Assembly: GCA_020746835.1 (NCBI GenBank)
Contig: JAGPNK010000004.1
Location: 496,001-560,000 of the forward strand
Source: Stachybotrys elegans
Lineage: Eukaryota > Ascomycota > Sordariomycetes > Hypocreales > Stachybotryaceae
DNA length: 64,000 nt
Direction of reading: 5' to 3'
In this document: one piece after another, positions 24,001 through 34,700 of the stretch
Position numbering within the stretch: the first letter of the stretch is position 1
Layout: the number at the start of each line of letters is the position of its first letter
The notes under the pieces: generated by a model
What the model was told of the DNA's origin: nothing
Seen by the model: only the letters and a program-made list of their open reading frames with translations
Databases searched by the model: none
Position numbers and translations under genes: made by a program

Positions 24001-24874
24001 AGGAACTCTGCATTGACTTTGAGATCCTTCGATAAGTTCGTATTCGTCATGTATCCGAGGCTTCCAGCTTTGTGTAGTACTGTTCCTATGCGGTCCCAGG
24101 TAGCCAAATCAGATCCACGGTGAGGTGTTGCGAAAAATACAACACCTCGTATGTTGTCCAGAATATTGGCGAAGAAGTTATTCTGTTCATGAGCCTTGAT
24201 AACAGCCTACATGTGATATCAGCACAGTATAGAATGGAACATCACAGGAAGAATGGACGACATGACATAGATGCAAACAGTACCAAGAAAAGGGACAAAA
24301 AGGTGCATAGGAATGAGACAACGTAAATGATATCTTGGATGGAGTAACAAACCTGCTTAAATACAATGCCACCTAGGCTATGGCAAATGAACACAATTGG
24401 CCTTTGCTGTTCAATATGAGTCCTCCGATTGGCTTGCAGCGCCACCAGTAAATCTGACGCAAAATCCTGGACATAGGAATCAGAACGACTAAAGTATGTC
24501 CGCGAATTATATCCAAAGGTCAAGACTCGTGCGTTTGGAACCTCCTTCTGAAGGCAGTGCTTATCGCTAAGCCAGTTCAGACCCGTTGCCGAATTTGTCC
24601 ATGTTTTCTCGCGATGTCCATTCAGGCCGTGAATTGCAATGATATCTATGCAGCCGCGCTGCTCTTCGTCACGGTCGACCAGGACTTTGATACCAAAAGG
24701 AGATGTTTCAGTTTGTGGGTTTCTGTCTATAGGGTTGGGAGCATCAGCAATGTTCTCGCTGGCTGTATCGTTACTGTTGCCCGGAGTATTGTGCTGGGCC
24801 GGAAGGTAATCTTTAGGAGCCTCGGAAACCTTGAGGTCCTTATTGCGAAAGGGCCAACGAAATGATCGGGGCAT
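21040..24874 (-). CDS. NLR-type STAND protein: alpha/beta hydrolase-NACHT with charged C-terminus
   Basis: Four exons: 24874-24353, 24206-23907, 23854-23683, 23627-21040; about 1193 residues. N-terminal SERAC1/PGAP1-like alpha/beta hydrolase with IIAIHGLNGHREKTW and the serine elbow FICHSLGGIVFKQ, continuing across the 146-base intron into GVVFFATPHRGSD. Next comes a NACHT NTPase: Walker A SADAGCGKSVMAKF and Walker B TLVLDGLDECD. The region after NACHT has no ankyrin, WD or TPR repeats that I can see; instead a Glu/Asp/Arg-rich tail with two ~40-residue tandem repeats. Such proteins belong to the fungal NLR repertoire linked to non-self recognition and programmed cell death; the role of this one is unknown. 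A gtaagt sits just before the stop, so one more 3' exon is possible. Splice between 23683 and 23627 gives DELDRPFTLQEQD, chosen for frame and a CACTAAC branch site. Confidence 0.85.
21354..21633 (-). repeat. Two tandem ~40-codon repeats in the NLR C-terminus
   Basis: Units at about 21505-21633 and 21354-21470. Both encode [V/I]E[V/M]EL, a run of Arg, K/N-E-x-DA, then K-T-x-END-x-P, and a KxLQ-I--Y helix. At DNA level both contain tccttctccgacg next to agttcca. About 35 bases of unrelated sequence separate them. Confidence 0.75.
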
Positions 24875-25997
24875 TGCGAACTGACTGAGAAGGCCTGGTT
24901 GTCATAGTGGTCATGTTACGCGACGCGTGCAAGGTCTGCATGTGATTGATCATGAATACCAGCCTAAGGCATGAAAAAGAGGGGTGATATCACATGATAT
25001 ACTTCACGTGATACAGATGACGGGACACATCGAAGGATATCTCAATAGAGCAAGGCACTGGAATTACTCTCATAAAACGGCAATGAAATAAGCAAGCGAG
25101 AATGACCGAAGACTGGCGGCATGCTTCAAGGCAGGTGGCAGCGTATTAGAAGTGAATGATTCTCCGATATTCTAGGAAGGAAGGGTGCTCTACTCTTCTC
25201 TTATAGATATTGCCTGAAAAGGGTTTTCACTGCTGTCACGAATGGCCCGTAATGTTGCAGCAACCCACAGCCTATTTAGGCTCTGGTCCTTGTGGCTCAG
25301 CCAGCTACCCTATACACCTACATTTGCAACTGCTGGTTAAGACACCGGCCTCACTGTCCATTGCATACTTGGATTGGTCCTTATTACCAGTATTTATATT
25401 GTTTTTATTTCTATTGCCGTTTATTCTCTGCGTCATCCTTAATTTCAGTCTCATGGCATGCCACTGCGAGAAGGTTGGAGTTTGCTGGTATAGCCACGCA
25501 TTTCGGTGGTGCGTTGTGATAAATAGCTAATATCTGACAATTAGGGACTAAAAGAAGAAATAAGATATACAGAGAAAACCAATCTACTGTAAATAATGAT
25601 CAGACAAATTGTCCCTAAGCCAGTTGCTTTGTGTAGATGGCCAGTAGACCGTTGTATAAACCGCCGTTCATGCAACTATTGCTGCAAGGAAAAATAATAC
25701 TGTGTTCCATCAAATCGAAGCGTGCGTAAATGACTCTTGGCAAGAACATGAGAATATTCCCCGAAATGCGAGTTACCTTGCATACCTTGGCGTGGGGTGT
25801 AATGGACAGGGAAGAGGACAGTAGGTCATTCCGAGATCGGTGGACCCATGCAGTACAGATTGGCCGGGCTCATAATACGAGATGATACGAGGTGGTACGG
25901 TTGGGTCCAAGGAATTTTGTAGGTACAAGAATTTGTGAAGTCGTCCAGAGGCGGGATAATTACATTAATTCCATCTGAGTGTCTGGTTGTAAGGTGC
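24875..25997. other. Intergenic, NLR promoter side / 3' flank of AhpD-like gene
   Basis: About 1.1 kb without recognisable coding content. The 106-codon frame at 25210-25530 is hydrophobic but lacks any family signature. Confidence 0.45.
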
Positions 25998-26777
25998 CTA
26001 GACGCCAGGCTCAACCTCGTCCACAGTAGGGACCTTGTGTAAGCTGACGCCGGAGTGCTTGGCGACAGCTTGAATGCAGTCCCACAACACCTTGGCGTCC
26101 TTGTTGGAGACGCCTATCCTGCGAGTGCCGCGAATATGCCAGTGCGTCTCATTGGGCAGGTTCTGTGACATGATGGCGGAAAGGACGACGAGTTCCGTGT
26201 CGATGTCATCGAGCACGTGGCGGTCAGAGAGGAAGAAGCCAGAGGTTATCTCGACGGTCAGCCATGCGAAGTCTTTGTGGGCGTCGAAGAGGCCCATGGT
26301 ATCCTTTGCATTGTGCGCGTATATCTTGTTCCACCATGCCATGGCGCGTTCATGGTTCTCCTCGTCGCATTGCCATCCCTCCCTCGTTGTCGAGTAGTCC
26401 CGATCCTCCTCCCTTTCAACCCTGCTGATGGCGAGGATGGCCTCGATCGGCTTGCAGACGCCCACCACGGCAATGGCCTTGACCAGCGCCTCCCTTAGAC
26501 GACGTACGAGAGCCTTTCTGGACTCGCTGGTGCTGTACTGCGGTTGGTTGACGAGGTGTTGGTATAGGGGAGCGGCGGCCTCGGGGTCGGGGCCGGCGAC
26601 AAGGCACGAAATGGCGAGGATGTACCATCGATCGGGGCCTAGGTTGGTCGTGCCCAGTCTCTGCTCAATGCCAGCAAAGAGCTCGGAAAGCTTGGCGTCA
26701 GAGGGTTGCGAGTCCATTGGGGTAGATGTTTCCGAGATTCGATGCGTGCCAAGTGAAGAGAGAGCTGGCCTGATCAC
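25998..26777 (-). CDS. Carboxymuconolactone decarboxylase/AhpD-like protein
   Basis: Single exon. From the first ATG it gives 259 residues; the ATG at 26717 (start MDSQPSDAKL) gives 239 and I think it likelier because the first 20 residues look like leader sequence. Helical throughout, with the AhpD-like core around DRWYILAISCLVAGPDPEAA and REALVKAIAVVGVCKPIEA, then LEISRVEREEDRDY-like charged segment and AWWNKIYAHNAKDTMGLF. Fungal members of this superfamily are small cytosolic proteins of mostly unknown function; some occur in metabolite clusters. The usual CxxC peroxidase pair of AhpD is not seen. Its neighbours are an NLR and a PKS relic, so a tie to the lost PKS cluster is possible but unproven. 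Confidence 0.75.
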   Translation of the reverse strand: MIRPALSSLGTHRISETSTPMDSQPSDAKLSELFAGIEQRLGTTNLGPDRWYILAISCLVAGPDPEAAAPLYQHLVNQPQYSTSESRKALVRRLREALVKAIAVVGVCKPIEAILAISRVEREEDRDYSTTREGWQCDEENHERAMAWWNKIYAHNAKDTMGLFDAHKDFAWLTVEITSGFFLSDRHVLDDIDTELVVLSAIMSQNLPNETHWHIRGTRRIGVSNKDAKVLWDCIQAVAKHSGVSLHKVPTVDEVEPGV

Positions 26778-27289
26778 ACCGCTTGTTAGAAATGGTATAA
26801 AACGGAGTCAATTTGTCGTTTGTGGCCTGCAGACAGACCCAGTTTAAATGCGGTACCCTGTCTGAGTGGTATTTCATATCCGATATCCGGCAAGCAGTTC
26901 CAAAATGTGGAATTTCCCGTTCAAGCAGTTTCCAAAATAGCGCGACTCCTATTACACCATAAAGTTATGGCTTAAGATCATGGTTATCTATGTGTGTTTG
27001 GAATAGCGCTAGTTACTCTACTAACGACTTATATTTGCCTCGTATCAAATCCTGAGTTGTATTGTTTTGACCTATTGTTTTGGCTCTAAACACTTAGACT
27101 TTTCTTGCCAAGTGTCATCTATTGCTTTGATACTGTCTTTATCGTTAGAGAGCCTCCTCCAAGTCGCTGGTCTGTATCCCATTGGGGCACATGAACAGGA
27201 AATCCCACGAACACTTAGACTTTTGCAGTCTGGTAATTTATATAAAGCTGCGGTATATATTGTAAGGAACCCCCTACTCTGGCGCACCA
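26778..27289. other. Intergenic
   Basis: About 0.5 kb, moderately AT-rich. Nothing recognised; it covers the promoter of the AhpD-like gene and the worn 3' edge of the PKS relic. Confidence 0.4.
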
Positions 27290-28140
27290 GCTGATCCCAG
27301 TGTTGCTCCATGGCGAGATGACAGGTCTTCTTCTCTGCCCCGCCCACGCCGGTCGGCCCAGGTCCAATTGCCGCAAAGTCAGCCACTGCGAAGAAGCCTT
27401 GCGGTCGTACAAGACTGCGCTGGTACAGCAGGGTCTCGTGTGGTTTGGGCCGGTCATGAATCTCCCCTCTGCGATGATTAAATCGAAGTTTCCTGTTTCC
27501 AAACTCTCCTCTACAGGGTCTCGATCCAGAGTCAAGGTCCGGAACGACAGTCTCCCTCGACGGTCCTGGAGCTCGTCAAACCCGATGACGGCCTCCAAAG
27601 AACCTGACGACTTGTCGGTGAGGACATAGTGTGCAAATCGTGTCTGGCCCGTTTCAGCCTCGAAGCCCTGCAAGGCTGTGACGACTTGGCGCGTGACATC
27701 GGCCGTTCCCGCGCCAACTTCTAGAACTCGGAGACCTGGGTTCTTGTGGGAAGCCAGGTCCAAGAAGTGTCGGAATTGGCGTCCGTCCATCCATTGGTGG
27801 GACAGCCGCTCGAAAGTCGTCGCTGGAATTTTGGTGCAACAAGATTGAGCTTGTGGCATCCTGGAAACACAAAAGCTGACCCCAGCCTTGGAGAGGCCCG
27901 GGTCGCTTTCGAAGTCGACAGCTCGCTCGTCACAGCATCAACTGTGGCAAAGCTGCGCCATGCCATCATGCTTCGTCCAACGGCCAGCGCGTAAGCTAGC
28001 CGGTGAATGCTACGCGTGTGGCGAGCAATCTTGGTCGAGGCATATTCCCGCCAACGGCCGAGCACACGTTGCACCGCGCCTTCATTGTTGGCCGACCACA
28101 CAAACAGCGGGGGCGCCGACGTAACCAGTCGTTTAGATTG
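27290..28140 (-). pseudogene. Relic of a highly reducing PKS (KS-AT linker joined to C-methyltransferase)
   Basis: Reading down from about 28140: LFVWSANNEGAVQRVLGRW and HRLAYALAVGRSMMAWRS are the KS-AT linker of HR-PKSs, and RLGSAFVFPG is the first strand of the acyltransferase. At about 27855-27875 the reading changes frame and jumps directly to the C-methyltransferase domain (TFERLSHQWMDGRQFRHFLDL, then SAM motif LRVLEVGAGTADVTRQVV, then FDLIIAE). All of AT and DH, some hundreds of codons, is missing at this junction. A further frame change near 27420 leads to LLYQRSLVRPQGFFAVADF. No KS upstream and no ER/KR/ACP downstream. Clearly a non-functional fragment from one or more deletions. Confidence 0.85.
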
Positions 28141-28226
28141 ATGTAGTGTGGTAGTCCTATACTACCCTGTCTTCAGCTGGGGGCCATTGATGTATGTTGG
28201 TTGCTTGTCACCTGCACCATGCCTCT
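28114..28226 (+). repeat. Direct repeat A flanking the second P450
   Basis: About 113 bases matching 30579-30701 with few changes; shared blocks include gattgatgta, tgtggtagtcc, ccctgtctt and gttggttgct. It begins at the cut edge of the PKS relic. Confidence 0.85.
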
Positions 28227-28623
28227 TATTTCCCCTCCTAGCCAATAGTAGGTTTAGATCCCCCTTGCCCCCCCCCCCCCCCCTTAGAGTAGAGGTTAGC
28301 CAACAAGCAAGTTTTACCGGCTCAGCCAACCTGCGTAGATCAAGACACCCTCACCCCCCTTTGACTTGCCCGCGGGTCCAACTGCATCTCACCTGCATTT
28401 TGTTGGGAAATGACCTAAATATAAAGCTCAAAAGCTTCTATGACAGCTCTCCTGCGCGTGGAGTGTATATCATTAGCTCTGCTTGTCCGGTGGTCTGATT
28501 TAGGTGTATACAGAGCTTCCTATCTGCCCACATTCCCTGCACTTTTATCTTAGAGCTCTTCTAAATACCAGGCAATTTAACAGCGAGCTGCGTCTTTTTA
28601 GCTGCAGAAGTCACCAACAAGCC
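28227..28623. other. Promoter region of the second P450, with poly-C tract
   Basis: Contains an uninterrupted run of about 16 C at 28268-28283 and a TATA-like taaatataaag at 28414-28424, about 200 bases before the ATG. No gene. Confidence 0.5.
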
Positions 28624-30352
28624 ATGGACCTGACCAAGGTGCTTCTAGCTGCAGCAAAATATAGTGTGGCCATACTTTTACCACTGGTAAGAAAATGCCA
28701 GCCGTTGACTAGCTCAGTTGGGCGTATTTAGATCTTCCTGGTAGCTAACAAATGGGCATTTGAAGGCACTTTTCACTGCAACTTACCGGCTCGCGTTCCA
28801 CCCTCTTCGAACATACCCAGGCCCCTTCATCGCCAAGCTCACCGACGCCTACGGTGGTTACCAGGTGAAGCGGAAACGGCTCCATCTTCAAGCGCACTCC
28901 GATCTTAGCAAATATGGACCTGTATACAGACAGGGACCTAATCGCCTTGTCTTCAACACAGTGGCAGCTCTTCGCGGTAAATACTCCCATGGCTAATACA
29001 GAGCCTTTCTTACGATCTAGTCGCCTCGCATCCCGCCAAAAAACTTATTGACAAGGCTTGCAGATATAAGCCGCCATCCCTCGATTCGCAAATCACACGT
29101 TTACAGCTTCACGTCGTTCACTCCCACCCCTCATGTGCTGGGCACAGTGGACCCAGAACCTCACCGGATGAAGCGCAATGTCTACGGACGTGCCCTCTCT
29201 GGCCAGTCCCTGCAAAGATTCGAGCCTACCATGCGCGGCGAGGTCGATGTCTTTCTTCAAAATCTCCTCCATGCTGCCAAGGCTGGCCCAGTTAACATGA
29301 CGCCCCTGTGCGAGCGGCTTGCCAGCGACATTGCAGTCCAGCTCGGCTTTGGCGTCGACTTGGCGACCCAGACTGAGCCGGAGAACAGGATCCTTATCGA
29401 CATCTTCCTGCACATGAACACGATTCACAGTGTGTACATGGCTTGGCCCGCAATTCGAGCCTTGAATCGGATTGTTATGCTCTTCAACATGCCCAAGCTT
29501 CTCACCGGAGCGAGGCTCCTCAAGAATATAATCAAAAGGCGGGCTGCCATGGAAGAGAGTTCGGGGAGGCACGACTTTTGGGCCGTTGCTTCGACAAGCC
29601 ACCAGGAACACGACTTAACAACACCCAACTCGATCGAAAAGAGCCACGTGTGGGCAGAAGCCCTGTTTTTCTTTCCCGCAGGCGGCCAGACAACCTCTTG
29701 CGCCTTGAGCGCTGCCTTTTTCTACCTTTCTCGCCACCCATTCGTCTACGCCCGCCTTGCCGCCGAAGTCCGCGATGTCTTCTCAGACGGGTCCCTCATA
29801 CAGGGTGGACCGCAGCTTCTCAGTTGCAAGTACCTGCGCGCTGTCATCGATGAGACGCTCCGCATGTCGCCACCCACGACGGTGATGCCCTGGCGCGAGG
29901 TGGACCGCCATCTCTCATCCAAAGAGCCATGCGTCATCGACGGCCATGTTGTACCTGGAGGTACACTGGTAGCGATCAGCGCGTACTGTCTTATGCACAA
30001 CAAGGCATACTTCCCCGAGCCCTTTGCCTTCCGGCCTGAGCGCTGGCTCGACGATACCGACCCTGATAGACTAGCGAGAATGGCGGAGGCTTTCATCCCC
30101 TTTTCGGTTGGTGACACAATGTGCTTGGGCAAGACAATGGCATACATGGAGATGAGCTTGGTTCTGGCAAAGACGCTGTGGTATTTCGACTTCAAGCAAG
30201 CGCCTGGGGAAGCAGGGAAGTTGGGCGGTGGTAATCCGGAGGGTTGGGATGGGGCCTTGCGCGGTCGCGTGGACGAGTTTCAGTTGTATGATGCCTTTGT
30301 GGGTCAGCACAACGGACCCAATCTGACCTTTATCCCTAGAAAGGAGCTCTAG
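28624..30352 (+). CDS. Cytochrome P450 with unusual haem loop
   Basis: Three exons: 28624-28686, 28766-28976, 29064-30352; about 520 residues. Exon 1 encodes the membrane anchor start; intron 1 is 79 and intron 2 is 87 bases. Seen: HPLRTYPGPFIAKLTDAYGG hinge, YGPVYRQGPNRLVF, a C-helix region HRMKRNVYGRALSG, I-helix FPAGGQTTSCAL, K-helix DETLRMSPPT (ExxR), RPERWLDD, and the haem loop FSVGDTMCLGK with Cys near residue 445. The usual Arg two residues before Cys is Thr here; some fungal P450 families tolerate this. The exon 2/3 join gives AALRDISRHPSIRKSHVYS, typical of fungal tailoring P450s. It lies between two direct repeats and next to an HR-PKS relic, so it may be a survivor of a decayed cluster (inference). 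Confidence 0.9.
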
Positions 30353-31706
30353 GACTCTCTGCTCTCTTGGCGAGAATCTGAACTAAAGAGGAACCGAGCA
30401 AATGGGGGCAATGGCATGTTGGGTCAAGATAGATCTATAACATCAACAGGGGTTAAGAAGCACAGCCGCTGAGCCTAAAAGCTACCAAGGAGTAAGGCTA
30501 GGTGGGCAGGATCGGAGTACGGATTGAAGCCCCTTTCTGTGGACGGTATGTTCTAAAGCGGTGTATTACACTTACCTACGCCAACGACCAGTTCGTTTGG
30601 ATTGATGTAATGTGGTAGTCCCCGCATGTAATATTACACCCTGTCTTCTGCTGGGGGGCCATTGATGCATGTTGGTTGCTTATCACCTTCATCATGCCTC
30701 TGCATCCGATTTGGGTGAGGGGTTGGTTGAATGGGCGTGCCTCAAGAAGTACGAACACTGGGGGTGTGCTTAACAGATAATCATGGACAAGGCTGGGTTT
30801 GACGCTCAAAAGTCCTCGTCTGTACGCCCCCTGCGTCGTGCATGCCAAGCCGGACAAGATTACTCGATTTTATATGTGCAAGCAACAGTCCCATCCAAGG
30901 TGTTCGGTCCCAACAGAACATAGGTTCAAGATTTTACAGGTACCCAAGCATGCCCCCGATCATTCAATCAATTGGGTAGAGCTCCTCTCCTCTTTGCTTC
31001 AACTCTTTTTGTCGATCCCCGTCTGAGCTATACCCGTATCCTCTTGACTTGGTTGTGGTTATGCTACAAGGAACGAGGTTAATCCACGCGCACTCAAAGT
31101 TGAGACTGAATTTCTCTGCTTGATTTCCTCTTCCAGTAACTGTGAGTGACTAGACGAAAACCACATTTATGACTGCAGAAAAAGCAGTATTTATTATAAA
31201 TTTATCAATTTTCCTCACAGGATGCCCTGAAGTCAGATTGCATCAAGGTTGGACGTTGGTGACCATGTTGTAGCCATCTTGTAAACGAGGGATCGTACCA
31301 CTAACTTGCTACAACTGAGAAAAAAACCGCACATTTACCCAAGTCTACTGAGACGCCAATAGCTCATCTCCCCTTTCCAATCTTTAAACAGAGAGGAAAA
31401 GGGCAATACTAGTAATAAAGTTTTCTAGCTACCTATTGCAATTAGTCAGGAACTTCCATCACAATACCGCCATGACGTCAGGCGCAATATACAAGAAGAC
31501 TTCTCGATCAGAGGGCGAGTGATGCAGTCGGGCCTGGATGAGGCTTTGGCGAGTGACGCAGTCGTAACCCGAGTGTATAGTAGAATGTACTTTGGAGCTG
31601 GACCTCATTGTTATAAGTTGTATTTAGCAAATGTACAAAAGCAGGATAAACTCCAGTCTCGAATGACTATATTAAAGAAAAATAAAATAAAATAGGAGTA
31701 AGTGCC
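30353..31706. other. Intergenic containing repeat B
   Basis: About 1.35 kb. Left third carries the direct repeat; the rest is AT-leaning with no gene. Short frames (30576-30857 and others) overlap the repeat and match nothing I know. Confidence 0.45.
30579..30701 (+). repeat. Direct repeat B flanking the second P450
   Basis: About 123 bases, same orientation as 28114-28226, with a 10-base insertion around 30620-30640. Together the copies bracket the P450 gene and about 350 bases on each side. Confidence 0.85.
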
Positions 31707-34700
31707 TTAACTCAATTTGCTCACTCCATTAGCCCCGTTGTCCGTGTCTCTTTGCCATAAAAATGGACCTTTGAAATTTGTCTCGACTCGCACAGATTCG
31801 TGGAGTCCAAGCAAAGGAAACAGTCTGCCCCAGACATTGGAAAACGTGTGCGGCAGTTTCTTCCCGTTGTGGGTAAACCACACCGTCTTTTCTGATAGGC
31901 TTACGCCACAGCCTACCGTGTCACCAGTCGTATACTTGGGACCTTCCTTCTCAAGCCAGCCATTTTCACTGTTGAAGAGACCGCCATCGTCGCCGTGGTA
32001 GCCCCATGACTTGGCCAATGGCGCTTCTGGCAGAGGCAGCCACCCAGGGAACTTGATTACAGAGCCACCCAAGGTGCAGAAACCTATACCAACCTTTGGG
32101 TTGGGAACTGACTTGGTACCATCTGGCATGTCCACAAATCTGACCTCAAAATAAAACGTATTGAGACCAGGTGGTAGTGGCTTGTCGGTCGAGATGCAAA
32201 TGCGCTGTCCCGATGTATGCGTGACCACAAGGCCATCCTCAGACACGGAAGTCCTCCCACTGACCCATCGGCTCGGGCGAATACTAGCCCAAGCTACGTC
32301 TGTTTTTAGGAAGGTCACGACCTCAATCTGTTGGAATTTGTTGGCCAGTTCCAAGGGAGTCCATCCGTACTGATCTGGTCGACTGAGATCGGCGTTCAGG
32401 CTATGCAGCTTCTGTAAGAGCCTTTTGCTTCCATTGGCGGCACAAACCGCTGCCAGCTCGGCGTCATCCCTGGCTGCCTCGGGTTGCTTGTCAATCAGTA
32501 TCTCAATGGTCTCCTGGAAAGCTGCCTCTTCTTGAATGAATGCCCACTTTTCGTAGGAAAGCACCAGGGGTGTCTTTCCCTTCTTATCTTTGATGGCGAC
32601 GTGCGCTCCCGCATCTAGGAGCAGCTTCACGCAGCCGAGCCGATCATTCAGGGATGCGCGATGAAGAGCGGCCATGCCTTTGAGTTTGTCCTTTTGCTCA
32701 ATCTTCAGCTCAGCAAGAGCTTCTTGGTCTCGGGCGGCTTTCAATAGCATCTCCACTACTTGGTCGAACCCCCTAGAAGCTGCCTGCCGAAGTGGTGTCC
32801 TGCCACTGCTGGAGAGCTTGATGATATCAGAGATAGATACTTGTTGTTCCAGTAAAGACTTCAGTATGAGCACCGCCCCATTTTCAGAGTTGCTCGAGCA
32901 CGCGTCGAAGAACGGGGTCCTCCCATGTTTATCTCCCAAGTTCAGGGTCGCCTTGTGTTTAAGGAGCCCTTCGATGCATTTGTCGAAGCCGTTGAGGGCA
33001 GCATCGTGAAGCGCCGTCCGACCACGTTTGTTGGCAAGGTCGACTTGAGCCCCTTTCTCAGCCAGGTACGTCAGGCATTCATCGTGTCCGTTGAGAGCTG
33101 CTTGATGCAAGGCAGTATTGTTGTCCAAGTCCGGGTCGTCGATCGCAGTCACACCGTGCTCGACGAGCACTTTCAGATGTTCCAGTTCTCCCCAGGATGC
33201 TACCATCTGCAGAGGTCGCATCGACGTATCGTCATCTAAATTAATGTCCGCGCCCTCCTTCAAATATGCTTCCAGCAGAGCGGTCGGCACATTTCGTCTG
33301 CGTAGCAGAATATGGATCGGCGCCAACTGGGCTTTTGTCACCATGTTGATATATGATTTGGAATCAACCGAGTTGTGACGCAACAGCAGGTTCAGCGACT
33401 CAACATCCTCCCCCGCAACCGAGAAATGATGAATAGCAGCCCATCCCTTGTCTTCTCCATCCCAGGAGGTAGCAAGAGGGTCCGCGCCGTGCTCCAGCAT
33501 CAACATAATGCCCTCCTTTTCTGGGTTGGTTCTCAGCCAATTATGAAATGCTGGTTTGTGTTCTGCTGATTGATAGTTGATGTCGCCCTTTCTCTCCAAC
33601 AGAAGCTTTAGGATACCAAGACTGAGAGGATTACAGGCTGCGACCTGCAGGGCATTTTGAGCGTCAGACAGATCGTTAGGGCCATGTCCTGAATCGAGAA
33701 GTTTCTCTGCCCAACTAGCCAGGCGTAAGTGAGCAGCAATATGCAGTGCCTTTCGCGGCTTCTTCAAAAAGTCCCAGTCTTTATCATCCTGTCTAGCACC
33801 CATGCAAAATCGTTCTTGCCAGGCGTTGAAGACCGGCGTATTCGCAGTGAAACGATCAAGTTCATCAAGGACTTGCTGCCACCTTGGATCACTTCGCTCC
33901 TCTTTTGGCCATAGTTCTTCTGCCCTTCGCAAATGATAGTACCAATACTTGACCTCGTAGCGTATGTGATTCGTGTCCATGGGGCTCTCGCTGGCATTGA
34001 TTTCATAACCTGCGATCTTCGACGGATCCGAGACTGGCCGATCCTCTTCGTCCATTGAATTGTCGCTAATATATCCCTTGTCGAGGTCCTGTTTCGCCCC
34101 CAAATCTCCCTTATCCGCTGTGGCCGCAACTTCATTGCCACATCCTCCCGTTTCAGGCTCGACTATTGCCGAATCTTTAGGTGGCGAGCTGTCTGGAGCT
34201 TTGTCCTTGTCACTTATGCTTCCGGTACCGGGTAGCAAACCAGCCCGCCTTTGGAAGAGAGTATTGTTCAAGTGATGGAGACAAACCACTGCCCAATGCA
34301 AATGTTCCTCCTTCTCGACGATTTTGAGACGTCTCAGCTGACGATTTCTCGATTGACATCGCCGACAGAAATCCCCTTCGTTAGAGCTTTCTTCTTGCCC
34401 GGGACTTGCTGCATGAAGGAAGAACTCTTGGATCTGTTGATGATCGTGCAAGCAAACGAATGTCTGTGAATTATACAAGAGTAGTTTCAGGAAAGGCCCG
34501 CTTGCGTCCTCAAGCTGCTTCCTCAGAATTGACGAGGCAGATGGAAACCGCCAACTCTCCGGTGCGCTCATCTGATCTTCTGTCGGACTGGTATGGTAGG
34601 AACGATAGAAGACGTCCATGATCTCTTCGATAGTTGGATAGGAATAGGGGGTCAACACACACCATGAGACCGCTGTGCGCAGGAGTTCAAGATAATTGCC

